From positions 186,001 to 250,000 of the forward strand of contig NZ_ANIE01000005.1 in assembly GCF_000708045.1 (NCBI RefSeq): 64,000 bases of DNA. Direction: 5' to 3'. The notes under the pieces were generated by a model that saw nothing but the letters and a program-made list of their open reading frames with translations, searched no databases and was not told the origin of the DNA. The translations under genes and the position numbers were made by a program. The stretch comes from Marinobacter nitratireducens (lineage in GTDB: Bacteria; Pseudomonadota; Gammaproteobacteria; Pseudomonadales; Oleiphilaceae). Of the stretch, positions 35,909 through 45,097 are shown piece by piece (position 1 is the first letter of the stretch; every line of letters starts with the position of its first letter).

Positions 35909-37312
35909 TCAGAGTGATTCCAGAAATTCGACCAGCGCTTTGCGCTCGGTCGTGCTCATGGCGCGGTACCTGTCCGCCGCTGGCTGGGCTTCACCGCCAT
36001 GCCAGAGGACGGCTTCTTCCAGCGTACGGGCACGGCCGTCGTGCAGGAAACCGGACTTGGGATTAACGATCTGTGCCATACCGATTCCCCACAGGGGCGG
36101 CGTGCGCCATTCATTACCATTGGCCAGAAATTCGTCGCGTCCGTCCGCCAGGGCCGGGCCCATATCGTGCAGCAGGAGATCGGTATAGGGCCAGATGGTC
36201 TGGTTGCTCAGGTCCGGACGGCCCTCGGATGTTCCGGTTTTATGGCGCGGGGTGTGGCACCCTGCACAGCCCAATTCATTGAACAGACGGGCGCCGTGCT
36301 GAACCGAGGTTGAGTCCATGTTCCGACGGGCTGGCACGGCGAGGCTCTTGGCATAGAAAGTGACGAAGTTGGACACCTTGTCACTGACCTCTGGCGAGCC
36401 GCCATTGGTGAAACGGTCGCACTCCTGCTCAGCGGTGCAGTCAGTGGCAGACTTAAGCGTTGAGGTCAGCCCCATGTCACCGGCGAAGGCACCCATACTT
36501 TGCTGGCGAACGTTGGGCTCTGCGGCTTTCCAGCCAAATCGCCCAGGCACGGTTTGATTACTGGCCAGATCCCAGACCAGGTTGAGCTTTCCGGAGATGC
36601 CGTCGCCATTATGGTCTTCGGGATCCGCGATGGCCCTAATGTCTTTGATGTCGATCGCTTCCAGCAGACCCATGCCGATCATCTGGGGGGCAACGCGAGG
36701 AGAGATCAGAAGATCCTCGGGCAGCGGCCCGTAGTTCGGGTTCTCGATTCGATATTGGGGCTTGCGCAGGGAAATCTCGGTACCATCGGCCAGGGTTTCT
36801 GTGATCGGCTCCCAGGTCAGAATCATGTCTGCTTCGGGTTTTGCAGCCGGTAACGCTGCTGTCTGTAGTTGGCTGCCATACACGGGCGCTGGCTTGAAAC
36901 CGTGCTTCTTGAGCAGGTCGGCGTCCTTTTCGGGATCTGCCGGCACGGCAAGGCGCAGGAACAGGGAAACCGGTGGTTCATCGACGCCCGGCGGGTGTCC
37001 CCGGCCATCCTTGATGTGACAACCCTGGCAGGAATTTGTGTTGAACAGCGGGCCAAGGCCGTCCCTGGCATCGGTACTGGCCGGCGCTTCAACCCATGGG
37101 TTACGGAAAAAGCTGTTGCCGACGCTGAAGTCCAGACGTTTGGTCATGGACAGGTTGCCCTGGGGGAGGGAGTAGGCATTGGTATCCGCCTGTTCGACCG
37201 TTCCGTCGCCGCCAGTTGCAGGGGTGGTCTGGACGGGATAACCCGCGTGGGTCTTTGCAAAAACGGGTGCGCTGGCAATCGCCAGGGCACCCAGAAAGGT
37301 AATTGATTTCAT
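35909..37312 (-). CDS. Di-heme oxidoreductase (DHOR/DUF1111) family c-type cytochrome
   Basis: This is a periplasmic two-heme protein of the MauG-like DHOR (thiol oxidoreductase) family. A cleavable signal peptide (SAPVFA-KTH) precedes two heme sites, CQGCH at about 96-100 and CAGCH near 350-354. Conserved blocks include NTNSCQGCHIKDGRGHPPG and DLLLHDMGPALADGRDEF. It sits between two imelysin genes with gaps of six and nine bases, so it is firmly in the operon. Proteins of this type appear beside imelysins in several proteobacteria, under Fur control where tested. A redox step in iron uptake is plausible but not shown. Confidence 0.9.
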   Translation of the reverse strand: MKSITFLGALAIASAPVFAKTHAGYPVQTTPATGGDGTVEQADTNAYSLPQGNLSMTKRLDFSVGNSFFRNPWVEAPASTDARDGLGPLFNTNSCQGCHIKDGRGHPPGVDEPPVSLFLRLAVPADPEKDADLLKKHGFKPAPVYGSQLQTAALPAAKPEADMILTWEPITETLADGTEISLRKPQYRIENPNYGPLPEDLLISPRVAPQMIGMGLLEAIDIKDIRAIADPEDHNGDGISGKLNLVWDLASNQTVPGRFGWKAAEPNVRQQSMGAFAGDMGLTSTLKSATDCTAEQECDRFTNGGSPEVSDKVSNFVTFYAKSLAVPARRNMDSTSVQHGARLFNELGCAGCHTPRHKTGTSEGRPDLSNQTIWPYTDLLLHDMGPALADGRDEFLANGNEWRTPPLWGIGMAQIVNPKSGFLHDGRARTLEEAVLWHGGEAQPAADRYRAMSTTERKALVEFLESL

Positions 37313-37318
37313 TTCGCC

Positions 37319-38614
37319 TCAGAAAGAGTGGCCAGCGTCGTCCGGAGACAGAGCCTCGATACCCAGTTCGCGGGCGGCCTGTTCGATGGAGCCGGTCTGT
37401 TCAACCAGAGCCATAATGGCGCCATTAACGATGGTTGCGCCTTCAGCATTGCCCGGTGCGATCATCATATCAAAAGGCATCGGATTCTTGCTGGCCTCGG
37501 CCTTGTCCTTCATCAAGCCCAGAGCTTGCATTGAGGCGACAAGTTGGGCATTGAGGCGAACATCCAGTTCCGGATCGACTTGCGCGACCAGATCGGACAG
37601 GGACGGCCCGCTTACTTCACTGCCGTCAACACGCTGGTATGTGCCGGTGTAGACATTCTGGATGCCCTGGCCATTGTAGTAATGGGAGTTGTGGGTGTTG
37701 TCGCTGAAGCAATCGTGTTCGTCCTCATAGGAATTGGCTTCCAATGCAACTTTCATGCGCTCGCCCGCCAGCTCGCCCAGAGACAGCGAGCCCATGCCAA
37801 ACAGCATTTTCTGAACAGCTTCGTTGGCATCGGCCGAGGTCAGCTTGGCGCGGTAGTTGCCGCTCTGACCCGGAGCCCATTGGTCTACCATCCACTCGAG
37901 ATCCGAAACAAGCAGGTCGGTGACCGCATCCAGATATTGTGCTCGACGGTCACAGTTTCCGTTGGTGCAGTCGGCGCCTTGGCCATAGTCCGTTGCCGGG
38001 CGCTCACCAGCACCACTCTCGAAACCGTGCAGGTCCTGGCCCCAGAGCAGGAATTCGGCGGCATGGTAGCCGGTTGCAACGTTCGCTTCGGAGCCACCGA
38101 TTTCGTTCAGGTCCGCTAAGAGGTCCGGGGTTAGGGTGGTGACGTCCAGGGTTTCACCGCCGATGTTGATGCGGTTGCTGGCAACAATGTTTGCGGTCGC
38201 ACCGGCGTTACCAAGCTCGTACTGATAATCGTCGGCTTTCACGTAGTCGATCAGGCCCTCGTCGAGGGGCCATGCGTTCAGTTGTCCTTCCCAGTCATCC
38301 ACCACCGTGTTGCCGAAGCGAAAAACTTCTGTTTGCTGGTAAGGAACGCGGGCAGCCAGCCAAGCCTTTTTGGCCGCCAGTAGGTTTGCTTCACTGGGGT
38401 TGGCGATCAGGCGATCGGTTGCTTCATCCAGTGCCTTGGCGGTGATTAGCGCATCTTCGTAGTTTGCATGCGCGAGATCCGCGTAATGTTCTACGACAGA
38501 GGCCTTGGTTGCAGGTTCAGAATTGTCGGAAGACCAGGGGGTGTTTGCGCAACCGGTTGTTGCTACAGCTGCAATCGTCAGCGCCAGCGGGGCTGGGCGG
38601 AACATGGCTTTCAT
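37319..38614 (-). CDS. Imelysin family lipoprotein (intact GxHxxE)
   Basis: This is the first gene of the iron-type operon. It encodes a 431-residue lipoprotein (lipobox TTGC, Cys22) with the imelysin motif intact as GYHAAEFLLWGQD near residues 188-200. The C-terminal half contains a second conserved region (GMGSLSLGELAGERM) and ends at LSPDDAGHSF. The start at 38614 follows GGAG, and an upstream extension would place non-conserved sequence before the signal. Fur-like boxes at 38651-38671 and 38739-38757 precede it. Imelysins of the IrpA/EfeM kind are iron-regulated; peptidase activity is doubtful for most members. Confidence 0.9.
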   Translation of the reverse strand: MKAMFRPAPLALTIAAVATTGCANTPWSSDNSEPATKASVVEHYADLAHANYEDALITAKALDEATDRLIANPSEANLLAAKKAWLAARVPYQQTEVFRFGNTVVDDWEGQLNAWPLDEGLIDYVKADDYQYELGNAGATANIVASNRINIGGETLDVTTLTPDLLADLNEIGGSEANVATGYHAAEFLLWGQDLHGFESGAGERPATDYGQGADCTNGNCDRRAQYLDAVTDLLVSDLEWMVDQWAPGQSGNYRAKLTSADANEAVQKMLFGMGSLSLGELAGERMKVALEANSYEDEHDCFSDNTHNSHYYNGQGIQNVYTGTYQRVDGSEVSGPSLSDLVAQVDPELDVRLNAQLVASMQALGLMKDKAEASKNPMPFDMMIAPGNAEGATIVNGAIMALVEQTGSIEQAARELGIEALSPDDAGHSF

Positions 38615-38650
38615 TATGCGCTCCGTTTCCAATGTTGATCCGTAATAGGA

Positions 38651-38671
38651 CGTATTATCGTTACGATTATG
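38651..38671 (-). promoter_or_regulatory. Fur-like box over the imelysin operon promoter
   Basis: The region contains the palindrome ATCGT-T-ACGAT (38657-38667). Read on the minus strand it agrees with the 19-bp Fur consensus at 12 positions by my count. A -10-like CATAAT on the minus strand (38666-38671) overlaps it, so a bound repressor would block the promoter. Confidence 0.45.
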
Positions 38672-38738
38672 TTGGCTAATTCCATGCAAAGCAAGGGGGC
38701 TTTCAAATTGCAGGGGCCAGCCGATGCTGATCATAAAT

Positions 38739-38757
38739 AACAATGAGAACCATTTGC
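38739..38757 (+). promoter_or_regulatory. Second Fur-like box, imelysin/rlmJ intergenic region
   Basis: AACAATGAGAACCATTTGC agrees with the Fur consensus at 13 of 19 positions by my count. It lies about 125 bp from the imelysin start and just upstream of a weak plus-strand promoter-like pair (TTGCAA near 38754, TAAGTT near 38776), so it may act on either side. Confidence 0.4.
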
Positions 38758-38946
38758 AAAAATGCGGTGGAATGCTAAGTTCTATCCAGGTCCCACTTAT
38801 ATCAATGGAGGAATGGCCATGAGTGGATCGGTTGTGCACCTGGCTGGCTCACCCAGACATATCTTCTCGGCCTGGCAGTCGCTGCGAAGGTCCGTGAAAC
38901 AGGAAGCCGCCCCCACTTGCACGAACAGGGCAGTGTCGGGCTTAAT

Positions 38947-38967
38947 GGCCCCCGGAAACCGGGAGCC
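38947..38967 (+). promoter_or_regulatory. Hairpin enclosing the rlmJ ribosome site; surrounding 358-bp gap
   Basis: CCCGG (38951-38955) pairs with CCGGG (38959-38963) around AAA, extended by GGC/GCC. The GGGAG ribosome site of rlmJ (38961-38965) is in the 3' arm, seven bases before the ATG. Translation may thus depend on opening the hairpin. The rest of the 358-bp gap 38615-38972 holds two Fur-like boxes and a doubtful reading frame from 38819 with its own GGAGG. Confidence 0.45.
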
Positions 38968-38972
38968 TGATC

Positions 38973-39812
38973 ATGCTGAGTTATCTACACGCCTTCCACG
39001 CCGGCAACTTTGCCGATGTCCAGAAACATACGACGCTGACACTGTCCCTGTCGATGATGCAGGCCAAGGCGTCGGGCATAGCCTGTTTTGATACGCATGC
39101 TGGCAGTGCCGTCTATGATCTTGAGAGTGACCGGGCGCGAAAGACCGGGGAGTCCGACCGTGGTATTCAAGCTCTGTTGGCCAGGAGGCCGGAGCTGGCC
39201 TGTGAGGACTGGAAGCCACTTCTGACATTGCTGAATGAATTGAATGCCGGCCGCGACCGTCTCAGGGTTTACCCGGGCTCGCCGGCCTGGTTCAGGCATT
39301 TCCTGCGGCCTGTGGATTCCCTGACCACGTTTGAGCTGCACCCTTCCGAGGGGGAGCAGCTGGCGGATTGGGCAACGGGTGCGGGCGTTCGAGCGGTCAA
39401 GGGGGATGGACTGCGGGGGCTGTTGAAACAGCTCCCGCCGAGTCAGCCCCGGTTGTTGACGCTGATCGATCCATCCTACGAAATCAAATCTGATTATGTC
39501 GCTGTGGCCGAAACCCTGCACAAGGCATGGCGAAAGTGCCGTCATGGCGTCTATCTTGTCTGGTATCCGATACTGACGAGCGGGCTCGAGCAGGCGCTAT
39601 TATCGGCCGTTCGGGAGTCGGGAATCGTCAAGGTATTGCGCAGTGAGGTCCATCTCAAGCAGCCTCCGGAGCGGGGCATGACCGGCTCTGGTATGCTGGT
39701 CGTCAACCCGCCTTGGGGCTTGGGTGAGAGATTGTTCTCCATGTTGGATGAGGTGTCCGGCCATGACTGCCTGAACCTGTCTCATCGGCTGGATTGGCTT
39801 GTCTCCGAATAG
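38973..39812 (+). CDS. rlmJ: 23S rRNA (adenine(2030)-N6)-methyltransferase
   Basis: RlmJ methylates A2030 of 23S rRNA using S-adenosylmethionine in the cytoplasm. The 279 residues start MLSYLHAFHAGNFADVQKH, which is the highly conserved family N-terminus. The catalytic motif (D/N)PPY-like reads LIDPSYEIKSDY near 163-174, and YPI near 195 lies in the expected position. The length is near the 280 of E. coli. A hairpin covers the ribosome site. It is followed after 34 bp by an unrecognised gene and then a channel and transporter gene on the same strand, possibly one transcript. Confidence 0.94.
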   Translation: MLSYLHAFHAGNFADVQKHTTLTLSLSMMQAKASGIACFDTHAGSAVYDLESDRARKTGESDRGIQALLARRPELACEDWKPLLTLLNELNAGRDRLRVYPGSPAWFRHFLRPVDSLTTFELHPSEGEQLADWATGAGVRAVKGDGLRGLLKQLPPSQPRLLTLIDPSYEIKSDYVAVAETLHKAWRKCRHGVYLVWYPILTSGLEQALLSAVRESGIVKVLRSEVHLKQPPERGMTGSGMLVVNPPWGLGERLFSMLDEVSGHDCLNLSHRLDWLVSE

Positions 39813-39846
39813 CCAGCCTGGTTCATGGACCGCAGGAGCATAGTGT

Positions 39847-41106
39847 TTGACTGAATCACAGAAGCCCGCTATCGAACCGTCGATCCTACCCGGCGGGCTG
39901 ATCGCGCCGGATCAATGGAAACTGCCTGAGACTTCCGTTCGCCGTTCCATGAAGGGTGGTGTAAGGCATCTTCTCGATCAACTGAGAGCCGGTATCTCGG
40001 TGGAAGAGGAGCCCTTTCGGAGCCTTGATGATCTGCCGCTGTTGTCTCCCTCCCGGCGTCAGCGTCTTGCTCCGGAGCCCGACTATTCCACACTTTCCGA
40101 AAGCATTCTGACAGACCTGGACGCCAGTAAATCCGAATCATCGGATCCGAGATCGGTCGCGTTTCTTGTGGCGCCCCCGTTTTCCGGTTTTCGTGAGGCG
40201 CTTGTCCGGGTGCCGATCGTTTCAGGTACCCGCGACAACGACGATTGTGAATGGCGGGTGCTGGCTCCGCCGGATTCACTGTTGATGGACGATGCTCGGG
40301 CTCGCCAGTGGTGGGACAAGCAGGACCTTTCACAGCCTTGGGTGATTCCGGAGCTGGCGGATTTCTGGCTGCGGCATACGTCCGGTCTGGCCTTGGTCCG
40401 GGAATTGTTGAGGCGGATATCGGCGGGAGAGGCAGGGCAGGGCATTGTCGGCTGTTCCAGCTGGTGTTGGCAGTTCTGGCAGAGCTATTGCCCGGATATG
40501 TATCTCTCCCCCCGCTGCCCAGCGCCCCTGGATGCGACGAGTCTTGGTCGTTGGCTTGAGGGGTTAGCCTGTCAGTCTGGCGACATGGTGTTGACCGCGC
40601 GAATGACCCATGACGGTCAGTATGTGTTGCCGCTTGATGATGGCAAGGACGGGCAAAAGCAGAAACACAGCGCCTTTCTGAGAGACCTTGCGGCTACGTC
40701 ACGAGGTATTCACGGGGTCGCGCTGGCGATCTGGCAACGATCGCTCAGGGCGAGGCCAGAAGATGACGCGGATCAGAAAGAAGAGGCTTCGAGAGAAGGA
40801 AACGGTCCCCATTGCTGGGTGGCGCCGCTGGAGCAACTGAGCTTTCCGATTATGCCCCAGAGCCAGGGGCGCTCCCTCGGTTTTGTTCTGCATGCGCTGC
40901 TGCTGCATGATGGCCTGGATGAGAACTCACTTACGCTGGTTACCGGGCTCTGGGAGCATGAGGTTGTGCATATCCTGGCGCGACTTTCGCGGGCCGATAT
41001 TGTGGTCAGATCTGAGTCCGCGCCGACCTGGCACGTGACCGCCCTGGGGTATCTGACGGTGCGGCGTCATCTGCAGAGCTGGGGGTTTCCCGTTGATGGT
41101 TTCTGA
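39847..41106 (+). CDS. Hypothetical protein, 419 aa, upstream of MscS gene
   Basis: I do not recognise this gene. It uses a TTG start eight bases after AGGAG, the only good ribosome site, and ends 11 bp before the mscS-type gene. The product is soluble, without signal peptide or membrane segments. Residues 1-60 are basic; a middle part has GIVGCSSWCWQFWQSYCPD near 199-217. An acidic charged insertion occurs near 308-323 (EDDADQKEEASREG). The C-terminal 70 residues (LTLVTGLWEHEVVHILARLSRADIVV) resemble a winged helix. No Walker A motif is seen, so a degenerate ATPase is only a possibility. Position suggests a link to membrane tension or envelope stress. Confidence 0.75.
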   Translation: MTESQKPAIEPSILPGGLIAPDQWKLPETSVRRSMKGGVRHLLDQLRAGISVEEEPFRSLDDLPLLSPSRRQRLAPEPDYSTLSESILTDLDASKSESSDPRSVAFLVAPPFSGFREALVRVPIVSGTRDNDDCEWRVLAPPDSLLMDDARARQWWDKQDLSQPWVIPELADFWLRHTSGLALVRELLRRISAGEAGQGIVGCSSWCWQFWQSYCPDMYLSPRCPAPLDATSLGRWLEGLACQSGDMVLTARMTHDGQYVLPLDDGKDGQKQKHSAFLRDLAATSRGIHGVALAIWQRSLRARPEDDADQKEEASREGNGPHCWVAPLEQLSFPIMPQSQGRSLGFVLHALLLHDGLDENSLTLVTGLWEHEVVHILARLSRADIVVRSESAPTWHVTALGYLTVRRHLQSWGFPVDGF

Positions 41107-41117
41107 AGGAGTTCGCC

Positions 41118-41921
41118 ATGGGTGATCTGGGCCTGAAGGAAGCGTTTGCCTCGATAACGTCCGGGGCGATTCTTAACGCTCTGCTGGTGGTGGTGGTCGC
41201 TTCGGCCATTATCGTTGCGATTCAGAAAGTGTTTCCGAAACTGGCGGGAAAGGTGGGTGGAAAGCCCCGGCTCTACCTGCTTGCACTCGTGCCGTTGCTG
41301 CGTTTGCTGATCATCGTGGTGACCATCGTTATCGTCGTGCCAATCCTGATTGAGCCAACGTTCGAGAATATGGTGGCCATCTTCGGTGCCTTGGGGCTGG
41401 CCATCGGCTTTGCACTGAAAGACTACGCGAATAGCCTGATTGCGGGCATTGTTACCCTGTATGAGATGCCGTATCGGCCCGGTGACTGGATTGAGGTCGA
41501 TGGCCAGTATGGCGAGGTGCGCTCGATAGGTGCCCGAACGGCGGAAATTCTCACGCCGGACGATTCGATTGTCATCATCCCCCACAGCAGGCTCTGGAAT
41601 GCGCTGATCTCCAATGGCAACGACGGCACCGATAACCTGATGTGTGTGGCGGAGTTTCATCTGAAGCCGGGTCATGACGTCAGCGCTGTGCTGAGCCTAC
41701 TTCGGGATGTCGCGTTCACTTGCCCAATGACCCGAACCTGGATGCCGGTATCCGTTGTTGCCGCCAACGAGCCCTGGGGGATGCGTTACAGGGTTAAAGC
41801 GTATCCACTCGAGCCACGGGATCAGTTCCGGTTTGTCACTGACCTGACCGCTCGGGGAGCCCGGGTACTTGCCGCAGAGGGTATCGGATTCACCCCTTAT
41901 GTCGTTCAAGGAGTGTCCTGA
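41118..41921 (+). CDS. Small-conductance mechanosensitive channel (MscS family)
   Basis: It is a heptameric osmotic safety valve of the inner membrane. Three helices are visible at about 17-37, 55-80 and 87-112. The pore-lining third helix GALGLAIGFALKDYANSLIAGIV and the following beta domain (PGDWIEVDGQYGEVRSIGARTAEILTPDDSIVIIPHSRLWN) match the family. At 267 residues it is a minimal MscS. GGAG precedes the ATG. The gene overlaps the downstream EamA transporter gene by one base. Together with the Mrp antiporter it fits life in variable salinity. Confidence 0.93.
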   Translation: MGDLGLKEAFASITSGAILNALLVVVVASAIIVAIQKVFPKLAGKVGGKPRLYLLALVPLLRLLIIVVTIVIVVPILIEPTFENMVAIFGALGLAIGFALKDYANSLIAGIVTLYEMPYRPGDWIEVDGQYGEVRSIGARTAEILTPDDSIVIIPHSRLWNALISNGNDGTDNLMCVAEFHLKPGHDVSAVLSLLRDVAFTCPMTRTWMPVSVVAANEPWGMRYRVKAYPLEPRDQFRFVTDLTARGARVLAAEGIGFTPYVVQGVS

Positions 41922-42829
41922 TGTCCAACCAGAAGCAGGCGATGCTGTTTGGCCTCGCCACCGTCCTGCTTTGGTCAACGGTTGCCACGGCCTTCAAGCT
42001 GGCATTGCGGGAGCTTGCCCCGGTGCAGATGCTGCTGATTGCGGTTGTCTCCTCGGTTGTTGTCATGGCGGCCATACTGATGGTGCAGGGTCGGTGGTCC
42101 ATGGTGTTCCAGTTGAGCCGTGGGCAATACGCCCAGTCGTTCGGTATGGGGCTGATCAATCCCTGTTTGTACTATTTCGTGCTGTTCGGGGCATTTGATC
42201 GTTTGCCGGCCCAGGAGGCTCAGCCCCTCAACTACACCTGGGCGCTGGTCCTGGCCTACCTGTCGGTGCCCTTTCTCGGGCAGCGTCTGCGCAAACTGGA
42301 CATTCTCGCGGGGCTGATCTGTTATGCCGGTGTGGTGGTGATTGCAACCCGCGGAGCTGTCACCTCCCTGAGTTTTTCCGATCCTCTCGGTGTCGGCCTG
42401 GCCCTTGGCAGCACCGTCATCTGGGCGTCCTACTGGATCATTGCGACGCGGGATACCCGGGATCCTGTGGTTGGGCTGTTTCTGAATTTCCTGTTTGGCC
42501 TGCCAGTTATTGCCCTGATCTGTTGGTGGACCGAAGGCCTTGAAGTGGGCTCGGGAACCGCCTTTGGCGCAGCGGTTTATGTCGGTGTGTTCGAAATGGG
42601 GGTTGCCTTTGTTCTGTGGTCCTACGCCATGAAAAAAGCCGAGAACACGTCAAAGGTCAGTAACCTGATTTTCATATCGCCGTTCCTGTCCCTGGTGTTT
42701 ATCTACTTTATTCTCGGCGAGCAGATTCTGGCTTCAACGTATGTGGGTCTGATTCTGATTATGGGCGGGCTCTGGTTGCAGCAGAAAAAAGTGCGACGCC
42801 GGCAGGAGGTCGTGGTTAGTGGCGGCTGA
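41921..42829 (+). CDS. DMT superfamily transporter (EamA family)
   Basis: The 302-residue membrane protein has ten predicted helices arranged as two EamA repeats (about 5-140 and 150-290). The first repeat ends with [29 protein letters not shown] and the second with [30 protein letters not shown], both typical of drug/metabolite exporters. It overlaps the MscS gene by one base upstream and the GIY-YIG gene by 11 bases downstream, so all three are coupled. Substrates of this family are often amino acids or nucleobases; none is indicated here. Confidence 0.9.
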   Translation: MSNQKQAMLFGLATVLLWSTVATAFKLALRELAPVQMLLIAVVSSVVVMAAILMVQGRWSMVFQLSRGQYAQSFGMGLINPCLYYFVLFGAFDRLPAQEAQPLNYTWALVLAYLSVPFLGQRLRKLDILAGLICYAGVVVIATRGAVTSLSFSDPLGVGLALGSTVIWASYWIIATRDTRDPVVGLFLNFLFGLPVIALICWWTEGLEVGSGTAFGAAVYVGVFEMGVAFVLWSYAMKKAENTSKVSNLIFISPFLSLVFIYFILGEQILASTYVGLILIMGGLWLQQKKVRRRQEVVVSGG

Positions 42830-43097
42830 CTGGTATCTCTATATCGTAAGGACGGCGCAGGGCGCTCTCTACACCGGTATAAGCACGGATGTGGCACGGC
42901 GTTTCAGTGAGCATCAGGCTGGTGCGCCGAAGGGTGCCCGAAGCCTCCGAGGCAAGGGCCCCCTGACGCTGGAATTCCAGACGGCGGCAGGGGATCGTCG
43001 ACAGGCCTCCAGATTGGAGTGGCGGGTCAAACAGTGGCCACGTTCCAGAAAGGAGGCGCTGTTGCGTGGGGAAATCAGTCTGTCAGACGAGATTTGA
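42819..43097 (+). CDS. GIY-YIG nuclease-superfamily protein (YhbQ-like)
   Basis: This 92-residue stand-alone GIY-YIG domain shows [20 protein letters not shown] near residues 5-24 and RRFSEHQ near 27-33. The Tyr-Arg pair and glutamate (LEWRVKQW) are in the usual places. Members are related to UPF0213/YhbQ, which can cut DNA, but a cellular role is unsettled. The GTG start at 42819 overlaps the transporter gene by 11 bases and follows AGGAGG. Its 3' end overlaps the convergent esterase gene by 23 bases, a compact arrangement. Confidence 0.88.
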   Translation: MAADWYLYIVRTAQGALYTGISTDVARRFSEHQAGAPKGARSLRGKGPLTLEFQTAAGDRRQASRLEWRVKQWPRSRKEALLRGEISLSDEI

Positions 43098-43968
43098 TGT
43101 GAGTCCCGGCCGCCTCTAGTGCAGATGTTGATCGTTCGAGTTGGCCGGCGTGAACCTGAAAAACGTGCCACAGGCTGTTGTACACTTCCAGGCGAACGTC
43201 CACGTCGTCCCGGTTCGCGGTCTGGGCCAGACGCTCTGCATCATTGAGCAGAATCTCTTCGCTTCCAACCTGTATCAACAAGGGTGGTAGCTTTGCCAGG
43301 TCACCATAGACAGGCGAAATGTACGGCGTTGTCAGGGCATTGTCGGCAGCGTACAGCCGGGCTGCCTTTTCTGTCCATCTGGCCTGCAGGACGGGCTCTC
43401 GCTCGGGCTTGTAAAGGTTGGACTGGGTGAGATCTACCCACGGAGAGAATACGGTAAGGCTCGATGGCAGTTCCTGACCACTGTCTCTCAACTTCATCGC
43501 CAAAGCTATCGTAAGGCCTCCCCCTGCGGAATCACCGGCAACAGCAATGTGCTTCGGACTGTGTCCCTCGGCCAGCAGGGCACAGTAAACCGCTTCAGCG
43601 TCTTCGAGTGCTGCGGGGAACGGGTGTTCCGGTGCCAGGCGATAATCCGGTGTAATGATTTCGCAACCGGAGGCTTTGGCCAGGTGCCCGGTCAGCCCCC
43701 GGTGGGTCGTGCTGGAACCGATGATGTATCCTCCACCGTGAAGGTAAAGGATAACGCCCCGGGTACTCTTACCATTCTGGCATCGGGTAACGGGAACGCC
43801 GGCCAGCGAGTCGCTGGAAAACCGGGTTGCCTTCGGGGGAACGGAGCTGCGGTAGGCTTGGGCGATCAGGGTTCTCTGGAGTGATACCGGTATGGACGGG
43901 CTGAGCATTGGTCGCACGAGGCGCGTCATGGTCTGCCGAAGACCGGCTTCCAGAAGGTGTTGCAGCAT
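43075..43968 (-). CDS. Alpha/beta hydrolase, hormone-sensitive lipase (HSL) family esterase
   Basis: A predicted carboxylesterase of the HSL (GDSAG) group. The oxyanion-hole motif [10 protein letters not shown] lies near residues 77-86 and the nucleophile elbow GDSAGG near 147-152. An acid and a histidine ([11 protein letters not shown] near 270-280) complete the triad region. At 297 residues it has the family's usual length, with an amphipathic N-terminal cap. The start is the ATG at 43968 after AGAAC-type weak site. It is transcribed alone, converging on the GIY-YIG gene. Likely substrates are short-chain esters. Confidence 0.88.
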   Translation of the reverse strand: MLQHLLEAGLRQTMTRLVRPMLSPSIPVSLQRTLIAQAYRSSVPPKATRFSSDSLAGVPVTRCQNGKSTRGVILYLHGGGYIIGSSTTHRGLTGHLAKASGCEIITPDYRLAPEHPFPAALEDAEAVYCALLAEGHSPKHIAVAGDSAGGGLTIALAMKLRDSGQELPSSLTVFSPWVDLTQSNLYKPEREPVLQARWTEKAARLYAADNALTTPYISPVYGDLAKLPPLLIQVGSEEILLNDAERLAQTANRDDVDVRLEVYNSLWHVFQVHAGQLERSTSALEAAGTHIKSRLTD

Positions 43969-44047
43969 CTGTGTTCTCCCTACGTGATGGGTTAGGATTG
44001 GAGACCCATCAACTTATAAATCAATCATGACAGGCGTTTAACTCTAC

Positions 44048-45097
44048 GTGTACTGGAAAACAGATACCATAGAAATACCCGATTGGGACAGGCATTCGCT
44101 GCTGGAAAGGCTGGAACGCTTTGACCCCGGCCGCTCCGATGATCTTGGTAGTGAGATGATTGGCTATTGCCGGTTCTATGGACTGGATCTCTGGGTGGAG
44201 CATCCGGAGGTGTCGTACCATCAGGGCTACGTCGATGCTTCGGGGCATCAGGTGATGGTGCATTACTACCGCCTTCCGGAAAGTGCCGGCACACGGGGGA
44301 CGGTGTTTATTTTTCATGGTTATTTTGATCATGTTGGGCTTTACAGTCAGTTGATCGAGAAATGCCTGGGGGCTGGCTTCGATGTGCTGGCCTATGATCA
44401 GCCGGGGCATGGTCTGTCCAGCGGAACGCCGGCTGCAATTGGTAGTTTCCTGGAATATCAGGATGTACTGACGGAAGTGCTGGCCCAGGTCCAGGGCAAA
44501 GTGAGGGGCCCCTGGTTTGCGGTAGGTCAGAGTACGGGTGGCGCTATACTGATTGATTACCTGCTGTCGCATCAGCATTCGCAGGCGACATCAGACTTCC
44601 GTAACGTGGTGCTTCTGGCACCACTGGTAAGACCAGCGGGATGGCTTGGCGCGAAAATATTACATAGTGTTATGAAACCATTCATCACCCGCTGGCGTCG
44701 GGTATTTGGTGCAAACAGTGGTAATACCCGGTTTTTGCGGTTCCTGAGGGACCATGATCCTCTCCAGGCGAGGGCGGTTCATGTGGACTGGGTAAGTGCC
44801 TTGAGAAAATGGGTCCCCCATATCGAGTCTGCGCGGCCAGTGGATTTTCCGGTAACGGTGGTCCAGGGAGAAAAAGACCAGACTGTTGACTGGCAACACA
44901 ACCTCCGGATTATCCGGAACAAGTTTGCCTCGGTGGAGGAAGTGCGCATTCCTGATGGGCGCCATCATTTGGTGAATGAAGCACAGGATTTACAATCGAC
45001 GGTATTCAATACCATTATTGACACGTTCATGAATGCAGCAGTCAGCTCCCCGGAAAACGGAGCGTCTGTTAACAATCGGCACAGGAGAATGCTGTGA
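44048..45097 (+). CDS. Alpha/beta hydrolase, monoacylglycerol lipase-like
   Basis: This soluble serine hydrolase of 349 residues belongs to the Hydrolase_4 (serine aminopeptidase S33-like) group. VFIFHGYFDHVGLYSQLIEK near 91-110 and AYDQPGHGLSSG near 117-128 precede the nucleophile motif VGQSTGGA near 159-166. A late Asp and His (GEKDQTVDW, PDGRHHLVNE) complete the triad. It starts at GTG 44048 with only a weak ribosome site. Its stop overlaps the GTG of the OmpA lipoprotein gene by four bases (GTGA), indicating coupling. It may act on acylglycerols or similar lipids. Confidence 0.86.
   Translation: MYWKTDTIEIPDWDRHSLLERLERFDPGRSDDLGSEMIGYCRFYGLDLWVEHPEVSYHQGYVDASGHQVMVHYYRLPESAGTRGTVFIFHGYFDHVGLYSQLIEKCLGAGFDVLAYDQPGHGLSSGTPAAIGSFLEYQDVLTEVLAQVQGKVRGPWFAVGQSTGGAILIDYLLSHQHSQATSDFRNVVLLAPLVRPAGWLGAKILHSVMKPFITRWRRVFGANSGNTRFLRFLRDHDPLQARAVHVDWVSALRKWVPHIESARPVDFPVTVVQGEKDQTVDWQHNLRIIRNKFASVEEVRIPDGRHHLVNEAQDLQSTVFNTIIDTFMNAAVSSPENGASVNNRHRRML

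Noticed and set aside
38819-39091. Reading frame of about 90 codons overlapping the start of rlmJ
   Set aside because: It has an ideal ribosome site but low-complexity, unrecognised protein sequence and a 119-base overlap with rlmJ. It is kept only as a possible leader frame, not called as a gene.
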